This document shows, one piece after another, positions 57,751 through 64,000 of a stretch of 64,000 nt of DNA (positions within the stretch are counted from its first letter, which is position 1; each line of letters starts with the position of its first letter). This DNA comes from Alteromonas abrolhosensis. Its GTDB lineage: Bacteria; Pseudomonadota; Gammaproteobacteria; Enterobacterales; Alteromonadaceae. Location of the stretch: NCBI RefSeq assembly GCF_001953635.1, contig NZ_MEJH01000002.1, forward strand, positions 62,001 through 126,000, read 5' to 3'. The notes under the pieces are model-generated. The model saw only the letters and a list, made by a program, of their open reading frames with translations, searched no databases and was not told the origin of the DNA. A program made the translations under genes and the position numbers.

Positions 57751-58118
57751 TTTACTACCCTGTAATTCAATGAGTGATAAGAATGAATGCACAGTCGACA
57801 AACACCTAAACCAGCTTTCATTCAAACACTGATTATTGTTAATGTTACAGATTGGCTACGGGATGAATTGCATAATAGATCGATAAATAGCAGGTTAAGA
57901 GACAGTTGGTACCGTTCTCATCTATCGAGAACAAATGAAATTTCATTTAATCATGAGCATACGATCACCTTTGTTGGCTCCTCGCATTGTGGTTTTTCAG
58001 CATTGGACTTGAACGTGAAAGCTTTTTGTAATTTAGCTCCAACGATACGTGTTTGTGATATAGAATCTCTATTGAGGAACACACGCCTCACTATTTCACA
58101 AAGGATAAAGGGATTAAT
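57751..58118. other. Region between nhaC and the CsgG-like gene
   Basis: A divergent intergenic region of 368 bases. I see no gene with a ribosome binding site. An open frame of 111 codons from 57787 is antisense to the nhaC start and lacks signals. It should hold the promoters of nhaC and of the lipoprotein trio; none was fixed. Confidence 0.4.
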
Positions 58119-58799
58119 GTGAATATGATTAATAATAAAACGTTTATATCAGCGGTATCACTTCTAGCCATCATCGGCGTCACATCAGGATGTGCAACAA
58201 CATCTTCTCAAGTAGTTGAAACACCGAAAGTAAATAGCTATAACACTCAGTATACAGGCGAAAAGAAAAAACTCGTTGTCGGCCAGTTCGTAAATCGCTC
58301 TAGCTTCCAAAACGGCATTTTCTCAAATGGCCAAGACCGTCTGGGTAGCCAAGCGAAGACCACGTTGATGAGCCACTTACAACAAACCAATCGTTTCAGC
58401 GTTTTAGATAGAGATAATATGAATCTCTTAGCTGAAGAAGCTCAGCGTACTGGTACAGAACAAAAAATTTCTGGCGCAAAGTTTGTTATCACAGGTGACG
58501 TTACTGAGTTCGGTCGTAAAGCAATTGGTGATAAGCAGCTTTTCGGTATTCTCGGTAAAGGTAAATCGCAAATTGCTTATGCCAAAGTAACGTTAAACGT
58601 GGTCGATGTTACCACGTCAGAAGTGGTTTATTCTGTCGCAGGCGCAGGTGAATACAGTCTTTCAGAAAGAGAGGTTATCGGCTTTGGCAGCACAGCAAGC
58701 TACGATGCCACGTTAAATGGAAAGGTTCTTGATTTAGCCATCCGCGAATCGGTTAACAATTTAGTTAACGGTATCGAATCAGGGGCATGGAAAATTTAA
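58119..58799 (+). CDS. CsgG/HfaB-like outer-membrane lipoprotein
   Basis: A 226-residue lipoprotein with a signal peptide and lipobox (TSGCATT, Cys 25). The body matches CsgG: VGQFVNRSSFQNGIFS, TLMSHLQQTNRFSVLDRDNM and FVITGDVTEFGRK. CsgG forms the curli secretion pore, but no curli genes are near, so this is a CsgG-related protein with another job. The start is GTG 58119 (AGGG upstream) or ATG 58125. It overlaps the next gene by 13 bases in the annotated frame. Confidence 0.82.
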   Translation: MNMINNKTFISAVSLLAIIGVTSGCATTSSQVVETPKVNSYNTQYTGEKKKLVVGQFVNRSSFQNGIFSNGQDRLGSQAKTTLMSHLQQTNRFSVLDRDNMNLLAEEAQRTGTEQKISGAKFVITGDVTEFGRKAIGDKQLFGILGKGKSQIAYAKVTLNVVDVTTSEVVYSVAGAGEYSLSEREVIGFGSTASYDATLNGKVLDLAIRESVNNLVNGIESGAWKI

Positions 58800-58801
58800 G
58801 A

Positions 58802-59146
58802 ATGAAAAAGTTAATAATACTTACAGCCCTAACATTAGGAATTGTAGGGTGTAAAACTACCGAGCCGCTTTACTATTACGGTGAATATAATAAAGCCGTT
58901 TACAGTTACCTGAAAGGCGAAGAAACGACCGTCGAAGAACAAATTATGGTTCTAGAAGAGACTATTGAACTCGCTGCGGCAAACGGAAAAAATATTGCAC
59001 CTGGTGTACATGCACATCTTGGAATGCTGTATTTCGAAAGTGGAAATATTCTGCAAGGCGAAGCGCATTTCGAAACAGAAAAGCAATTATTTCCAGAATC
59101 AAAGCAATACATCGATTTCCTTCTTAATTCAGCTAAAGGAGCGTAA
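58802..59146 (+). CDS. DUF4810 family lipoprotein
   Basis: A 114-residue lipoprotein: signal peptide and lipobox (GIVGCKTT), then LYYYGEYNKAVYSYLKGEE and a TPR-like helical part that ends near LLNSAKG. DUF4810 proteins are known almost only from the CsgG-like/DUF4810/DUF799 gene trio. The start is at ATG 58802, two bases after the previous stop. Function unknown. Confidence 0.82.
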   Translation: MKKLIILTALTLGIVGCKTTEPLYYYGEYNKAVYSYLKGEETTVEEQIMVLEETIELAAANGKNIAPGVHAHLGMLYFESGNILQGEAHFETEKQLFPESKQYIDFLLNSAKGA

Positions 59147-59149
59147 TTG

Positions 59150-59824
59150 ATGTTTGCTAGAATCCTTAGTGCACTTGTTTTAATTACCTCTTTGTCTGCA
59201 TGCGTAAGCATGCCGCCTGCTCACGACTACACAGCATTTAAAGCTGCCAATCCTGCGTCGGTTATTATTTTACCTCCGTTGAATAATACCCCTGAAGTGA
59301 TTGCGCCATATAGTGTTATGACACAGCTTGCTACCCCAATTGCCGAATCAGGTTTTTATGTATTTCCTGTCGCTATGGTTAATCAAACCTTTAACAATAA
59401 TGGTTTGACGCAAGCCGCCGATATTCAAGCAGTTCCGACGACTAAGCTAAAAGAGATATTCGGTGCAGACACGGCACTTTACGTCACTATCGATGACTAC
59501 GGCACAAGCTATGTGGTTATTTCAAGTGAAACACGAGTAACAGTAACAGCATCTCTCGTAGATCTTGAGACTGGAAACATGCTTTGGACCGGAGCGGCTA
59601 CCGCATCGAGTGCAGAACAGCAAAACGCCAACAGCGGCGGTTTAGTGGGTATGCTAGTACAAGCAGCGGTAAATCAAATTTTTGAAACCGTCACAGATAG
59701 AGGTTTTGATATTGCAGCTATAACCTCTGCGCGACTTCTTTCTGCTGAAAGCTATAACGGCCTGTTATATGGCCCTCGCTCTCCGAAGTACGGGCAACCT
59801 GTACCTAGCGAAAAGCAAAAATAA
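59150..59824 (+). CDS. DUF799 (GNA1162-like) lipoprotein
   Basis: A 224-residue lipoprotein with a lipobox (LSACVSM, Cys about 18). The body matches the DUF799 family, named after Neisseria antigen GNA1162: PASVIILPPLNNTPEVIAPYSV and LATPIAESGFYVFPV, and a DLETGNMLWTG strand. AGGAG lies 9 bases before its ATG at 59150. It closes the three-gene lipoprotein operon. Function unknown. Confidence 0.85.
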   Translation: MFARILSALVLITSLSACVSMPPAHDYTAFKAANPASVIILPPLNNTPEVIAPYSVMTQLATPIAESGFYVFPVAMVNQTFNNNGLTQAADIQAVPTTKLKEIFGADTALYVTIDDYGTSYVVISSETRVTVTASLVDLETGNMLWTGAATASSAEQQNANSGGLVGMLVQAAVNQIFETVTDRGFDIAAITSARLLSAESYNGLLYGPRSPKYGQPVPSEKQK

Positions 59825-59842
59825 GAGCGTTTATCGTTGGTT

Positions 59843-59880
59843 AATACCGCCATGATTAGGTAATCATGGCGGTATTTTTT
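59843..59880. terminator. Bidirectional terminator between the trio and the GH3 gene
   Basis: AATACCGCCATGATTA and TAATCATGGCGGTATT form a 16-bp perfect stem with a GG loop, then six T. Both A/T sides let it serve the lipoprotein trio on plus and the GH3 gene on minus. Confidence 0.92.
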
Positions 59881-59906
59881 CACTCAACTCGTCACTTGTC
59901 TGTAAC

Positions 59907-62459
59907 TCAGTTTTGGCAATTTATACTCGCCGATTTGCCAGCCTCGGGCGTAAACTGAATATCTGCCACACTCAAGCTAGCCTTCCCTGAACTTCCCAGC
60001 TCAAACGGCACCACAAGACCGGTAAAGTCGATACCTTCATTTACAAAGCACTGTAGGTCAATACTTACGTTTGTCCATGTGTCAGCTGGCATTGCCTTTA
60101 GCTGCTCGCTAATATCAATTTGAGTTGAGCAGCTGCCCGCTGCGTCTCCCTCGCCTTCACAGTTCATGCCTACCGTTACAGGTGCATTTATGTCTGAGTG
60201 ACGACTAACGTTAAAGCTTAAGGCACCATGCGTAAGTAGTTGCGCACTTAAATCTTCACGGAAAAAGCTCTTGCTTGCAAAACGCATAGCGGCGAACTCA
60301 GTGCCATCGAAGGTTATTTTACGCGCATCTTCCTGCACTTCTTTATCAACTGTACGATAAGTAATTGCTCCAACAGTATGCGTGCTTGCGTTCACTGCCA
60401 GAGAATCATCACCAGAGTAAAGCCATAAAACCCAAGGTGCCTCAACCGAGCCCTTCAGAATTTCCATCGGCTTGTTACTGTCCGTACTCACCTTAATTTC
60501 AGTATTTAGCGTATCGCTTAGAACGTTGTCATCGCTGTACGTTAAGCCGAAGCCATAAGGCAGCAAAGGTTCATAGGTTTCATCCCCTTTGTTAACGATT
60601 TGCTGGGGTTCTGATGGCCAAGAGAAAGACAGCTTGCCTTTAAAGTCCTGCTCACCAAACAGCACGTCTGCCACCGCTGCACCTTCAGAGCCAGGAAGCC
60701 AAGCTGCAACAAATGCATCAGATGCATTTAGCTCTGCATTAACCCACATCGGACGGCCGCTGATAAATACCGACACCACGGGAATGCCCTGAGATTTCAA
60801 TTTTTCGAGCAACGCTAGATCTGTCTTGCTACCGTGTTGATAAATTAAGGTTTCTCTATCGCCATGACCTTCTGCATAAGGCTCTTCACCGAACACCACA
60901 ATGGCTACATCAGGTTTAGTTTCAAAGCTACCGTCAACCGATAGCTGTACGTTACCACCAGCATTGTCTACATGTGCTTTAATACCGTCATAAATAGAGC
61001 TGCCGCCAGGGAAATCATCGTTGGTATTATTTGTGCCTTGCCACGTAATACTCCAACCACCTGATTGCTTGCCGATGTTATCCGCACCATCGCCCGCTAC
61101 CAGTATGCGTTTGCTTGCAGAAATCGGGAGAGTTTTATTCTTATTTTTCAGCAGCACCAGAGACTCGCGCACCGCTTGCGCCGCCACTTCTCTATGCTCT
61201 GCCTTACCGATAAGCGAACGGTCACCAGATAACGGGCGGTTTGCCGGGCTTGGCTTTTCGAAAAGCCCAGCGCGTACTTTGACTCGAAGAATTCGGCGTA
61301 CCGCATCGTCAATACGCGACATAGGGATGGTGCCGTCGTTTACTTGAGCAAGAGTGTTGTCATACAGCACCTTCCAATCGTTGGGCACCATGAAGATATC
61401 CAAGCCTGCGTTAATGGCCTGCGCACAATCTTCGTTGTTGCAACCTTTAACTTGCCCATGACCGTTCCAGTCACCAACAACAAACCCGTCAAAGCCCATT
61501 TGCTCTTTAAGTACGTCGGTTAGTAAGTATTTATGACCGTGAAGCTTCTCGCCATTCCAGCTATTGAACGACGCCATAACAGACTGTGCGCCCGCCGTTA
61601 GTCCGCCCACATAGCCTTGGGCGTGAATATCAAATAACTCTTGTTCGCTGGCAACATTGTCACCTTGGTCATCACCGCCAACCGTACCGCCGTCACCTAC
61701 AAAGTGCTTTACTGTGCTAATTACACGCTGATCGCTTAAGAAGTCTTTGTCCGCTGCGCCTTGAAGACCTTTAACCACTGAAGCAGCATACTCTCTAACA
61801 ATGGCTGGGTCTTCAGAATAGCTCTCGTAGGTTCTGCCCCATCGGTCATCGCGAACCACAGCAACGGTAGGCGCAAATACCCAATCGATACCTGTCGCCA
61901 TGACCTCTTTAGCTGTAATGTGCGCAATCTTCTCTACCAGTTCAGGGTTATTCGCCGCGCCTAATCCAATGTTGTGAGGAAACAAGGTTGCGCCTATAAC
62001 ATTGTTGTGACCATGAACAGCGTCTGTCCCCCACATTGTAGGAATTGTCGAGCCGTCCAAACTGTCGTCAATGGAAGCTTGATAGAGCTTTTCTGCAAGC
62101 GCTACCCAGTCTTCTGGTGTGGCGTGCTTGTCGTTATTAGGGAATGCACCACCGCCATTAAGATAAGAACCAAATCCGTATTTGCGCATATCTTCTACCG
62201 TGATATTGCGAATTTCAGGCTGGATCATCTGCGCAATTTTTTGCTCGACAGTCATGGTAGACAGAATTTCTTCAACCTTGGTTTCGACAGCAGGATTTGA
62301 TTTAACTTCAATATCAAGCTTAGGCCACACAGCGCTCGCTTTGCTTGGCGTCGGCTCAACGCTTTCAACTGAAGCAGCATCTTTTTCAGCAGAACATGCA
62401 CTAACTAAAACGCCAACCAATGCACCGGTAACAACTTTCGCGATTATACTTTTTCGCAT
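59907..62459 (-). CDS. GH3 beta-glucosidase / exo-beta-glucanase lipoprotein
   Basis: An 850-residue exported glycoside hydrolase 3 with a lipobox (LVSAC, Cys 22), so it is likely held at a membrane facing the periplasm. The catalytic Asp is D330 in FDGFVVGDWNGHG; KHFVGDGGT binds the sugar. The C-terminal third is a jelly-roll domain like ExoP C-terminal domains and, in layout, like the repeat modules of the GH16 protein. It would release glucose from beta-1,3/1,4 oligomers. It follows the MFS gene by 12 bases. Confidence 0.92.
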   Translation of the reverse strand: MRKSIIAKVVTGALVGVLVSACSAEKDAASVESVEPTPSKASAVWPKLDIEVKSNPAVETKVEEILSTMTVEQKIAQMIQPEIRNITVEDMRKYGFGSYLNGGGAFPNNDKHATPEDWVALAEKLYQASIDDSLDGSTIPTMWGTDAVHGHNNVIGATLFPHNIGLGAANNPELVEKIAHITAKEVMATGIDWVFAPTVAVVRDDRWGRTYESYSEDPAIVREYAASVVKGLQGAADKDFLSDQRVISTVKHFVGDGGTVGGDDQGDNVASEQELFDIHAQGYVGGLTAGAQSVMASFNSWNGEKLHGHKYLLTDVLKEQMGFDGFVVGDWNGHGQVKGCNNEDCAQAINAGLDIFMVPNDWKVLYDNTLAQVNDGTIPMSRIDDAVRRILRVKVRAGLFEKPSPANRPLSGDRSLIGKAEHREVAAQAVRESLVLLKNKNKTLPISASKRILVAGDGADNIGKQSGGWSITWQGTNNTNDDFPGGSSIYDGIKAHVDNAGGNVQLSVDGSFETKPDVAIVVFGEEPYAEGHGDRETLIYQHGSKTDLALLEKLKSQGIPVVSVFISGRPMWVNAELNASDAFVAAWLPGSEGAAVADVLFGEQDFKGKLSFSWPSEPQQIVNKGDETYEPLLPYGFGLTYSDDNVLSDTLNTEIKVSTDSNKPMEILKGSVEAPWVLWLYSGDDSLAVNASTHTVGAITYRTVDKEVQEDARKITFDGTEFAAMRFASKSFFREDLSAQLLTHGALSFNVSRHSDINAPVTVGMNCEGEGDAAGSCSTQIDISEQLKAMPADTWTNVSIDLQCFVNEGIDFTGLVVPFELGSSGKASLSVADIQFTPEAGKSASINCQN

Positions 62460-62471
62460 TTTTAATCCTCG

Positions 62472-63734
62472 TTACTTTTCAGTGGTATTAATTTGAGATA
62501 CGCGACTTCCTACAAGGCCATAGTAGGCAATGTAAAGGTAGCAAGAAGCGGGTAGTAAAAATGACAGCGTAACGCCGATAGTGTCTGCCAGCATTCCCTG
62601 TAGAAGTGGAATAATGGCGCCGCCAACTATGGCTAAACAAAGAATGCCAGAACCTTGTGGGGTGTCTTTTCCTAGCTGGTGAAGTGCAAGGCTAAAAATG
62701 GTGGGGAACATGATTGAGTTAAACAAACCTACTCCCAAAATACTCCATAGCGCTATATCACCTGTGCTTGAAAGTGATAGCAAAATAAGCGCAATAGCCA
62801 TACAAGCGTTAAACGCCAGTACATAACCGCCCGAGATTTTTTGCATAACAACAGCACCGATAAAGCGCCCTACCATCGCGCCTCCCCAGTAGTAGGCAAG
62901 TAGCTTGGCCGCCCCTGCCTCGCTTAATCCGCCAACCGCCGGACTCGCTAGATAGTTCACCAGCATACTGCCAATAGCTACTTCCGCGCCGACATACATA
63001 AAAATGCCAACCGCGCCTAAAACAAGGTGCTTGTGGTGCCATGCTCCGCCTTTAAACACTCCAGTGCTTGCGCTGGTGTGATTTAACTTCGGCAGCTTTA
63101 AATACATAAAAATAAGAGCCAGAAGAAGCAGTGATGCAGCAAGAATTAGGTAAGGCACTTGAACGTCTGATGCGCTTGGCGTACCGCCCCCGTGCTCGCC
63201 CGTTGCGCCGTAAATAAGATAAGAGCCGAAAAAGGGAGCCACAGTTGTACCAAAAGCGTTAAATGCTTGGGTCATAGTTAGCCGTGACGAGGCAGTTTTA
63301 GGGTCACCAAGCGCCGTTACATAAGGGTTGGCAGAGACCTGAAGTACAGTGATTCCAGACGCTAAGACAAAAAGAGCTAACAGAAAGATACCGTATATTT
63401 GACTTGAGGCAGCAGGGAAGAACAACAAGCACCCCGCGCAGGCTATGGCGAGCCCAAGTACAATCCCTTTTTGGTAGCCAATGCGCGAGACCACCATGCC
63501 TGCAGGCAGTGAAACAATGAAATAGGCACTAAAAAAGCAAAACTGAATCAGCATTGCTTGAGTGAAGCTAAGGTTAAATGCACCTTTTAAGTAAGGAATA
63601 AGGATGTCATTCAAACAGGTAATAAAACCCCACATGAAGAACAGCGTGGTGAGTGAGATAAGCGCAAAACGGTATCCACCGTTTGCCTCTGCCTCTTGGG
63701 CGCTTGAAATATTAGGCTGCACTGGTGTGTCCAC
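62472..63734 (-). CDS. FHS-family sugar:proton MFS transporter
   Basis: A 420-residue inner-membrane carrier with about twelve helices. [34 protein letters not shown] and [18 protein letters not shown] match the FucP/GluP (FHS) family, which carries fucose, glucose or galactose. Glucose is likely here, as the neighbour is a GH3 glucosidase. First gene of the MFS-GH3 operon and divergent from the GH1 gene. Confidence 0.9.
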   Translation of the reverse strand: MDTPVQPNISSAQEAEANGGYRFALISLTTLFFMWGFITCLNDILIPYLKGAFNLSFTQAMLIQFCFFSAYFIVSLPAGMVVSRIGYQKGIVLGLAIACAGCLLFFPAASSQIYGIFLLALFVLASGITVLQVSANPYVTALGDPKTASSRLTMTQAFNAFGTTVAPFFGSYLIYGATGEHGGGTPSASDVQVPYLILAASLLLLALIFMYLKLPKLNHTSASTGVFKGGAWHHKHLVLGAVGIFMYVGAEVAIGSMLVNYLASPAVGGLSEAGAAKLLAYYWGGAMVGRFIGAVVMQKISGGYVLAFNACMAIALILLSLSSTGDIALWSILGVGLFNSIMFPTIFSLALHQLGKDTPQGSGILCLAIVGGAIIPLLQGMLADTIGVTLSFLLPASCYLYIAYYGLVGSRVSQINTTEK

Positions 63735-63780
63735 GAATAACCTCTGTTGCTATTTTTCTATTTAATGATAAATTTACATT

Positions 63781-63826
63781 TGAAAGCGCTTACATCTAGC
63801 TACAAGCAATTTTGTAAGCGCTTACA
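63781..63826. promoter_or_regulatory. Two LacI-family operators between the MFS and GH1 genes
   Basis: TGAAAGCGCTTACA (63781-63794) and the perfect palindrome TGTAAGCGCTTACA (63813-63826). They lie between divergent genes, so one regulator could control both. The same motifs precede the GH16 gene. Confidence 0.82.
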
Positions 63827-63939
63827 TTGAAGAGATAATTACACGAAGCGTAATCGAATTCAATGTAAATATGATGTTATTTGCTCTGTCTAACGCAGGG
63901 TTAATATGAAGAAATTGTTATAGTCAGGACATTTCCACG

Positions 63940-64000
63940 ATGCAAGAAATTAACCTTCCATCCAACTCAATGATGTTGTCGAAAGACTTTTTGTTTGGTG
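63940..64000 (+). CDS. Start of a GH1 family beta-glucosidase (partial)
   Basis: Only 20 codons lie in the window. They read MQEINLPSNS and then SKDFLFG, the typical start of a GH1 beta-glucosidase (…DFLFGVATA). AGGA lies about 10 bases upstream. Divergent from the MFS gene across a pair of LacI-type operators. Function is inferred from a short segment. Confidence 0.6.
   Translation, partial: MQEINLPSNSMMLSKDFLFG

Noticed and set aside
57787..58122. Open frame of 111 codons on the plus strand before the CsgG-like gene
   Set aside because: It begins antisense to the nhaC start region, has no ribosome binding site and no recognisable family, and runs through the likely promoter region.
1..64000. 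tRNA, rRNA, insertion sequence, prophage or CRISPR array
   Set aside because: I looked for tRNA-like ends, transposase motifs and regular spacer repeats and saw none; a tRNA scan and IS search would settle this.

Overview
The window looks like chromosome of a marine gammaproteobacterium of the Alteromonas type. The evidence is the gene content and order (nnr-tsaE-amiB-mutL-miaA-hfq-hflX-hflK-hflC with divergent queG; a Rsd/Zur/OmpA neighbourhood), moderate GC, many TonB-dependent receptors, and a laminarin-type polysaccharide utilisation region without SusD. The genus is inferred from this pattern, not from a marker gene. I saw no rRNA, tRNA, insertion sequence, phage or CRISPR array, and no clear pseudogene.

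Layout. 1-3.3 kb: end of a DUF4112 gene, hemH and an AbgT-family transporter. 3.5-13.7 kb: the conserved hfq/hflXKC/mutL/amiB/tsaE/nnr superoperon on the minus strand, facing queG. 14.9-23.3 kb: hemE with an unknown partner, nudC, rsd, a zur-cheX-yjbQ overlapping cluster, an OmpA-family porin, dnaB and a small lipoprotein. 23.4-25.6 kb: an ECF sigma / anti-sigma / DUF4097 cassette. 25.7-37.4 kb: a MOSC protein, a lipoprotein metallo-hydrolase, then an iron-responsive block (two-component system, PepSY protein, TonB receptor) next to an RND efflux pair. 37.8-39 kb: rpsF-rpsR-rplI. 39.1-50.1 kb: sensory and metal genes (GAF kinase, LexA-controlled yebG, a Zur-box-controlled MacB-like ABC transporter with a His/Glu repeat, two chemoreceptors around an orphan kinase, a YeiH transporter, a zinc-type CDF exporter). 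50.3-64 kb: beta-glucan use (GH16 lipoprotein, TonB receptor, GH3, sugar MFS, start of a GH1 gene), interrupted by an NhaC antiporter and a CsgG-like/DUF4810/DUF799 lipoprotein trio.

How the parts work together. The GH16 enzyme would cut laminarin-like beta-1,3-glucan at the cell surface, the TonB receptor import oligomers, GH3 and GH1 release glucose, and the FHS-family MFS carrier take sugar across the inner membrane. Paired LacI-type operators (TGTAAGCGCTTACA class) lie before the GH16 gene and between the MFS and GH1 genes, so one regulator outside the window probably controls both halves. Zinc is a second theme: zur itself, a near-perfect Zur-type palindrome before the ABC operon, a CZB-domain chemoreceptor and a CDF exporter. 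Iron is a third: Fur-type boxes precede the two-component system and the TonB receptor.

The least explained parts are the three-lipoprotein CsgG/DUF4810/DUF799 system, the ECF/DUF4097 cassette, a candidate small RNA between hemE and nudC, and the Zur-controlled ABC transporter with its polymorphic-looking hexanucleotide repeat.
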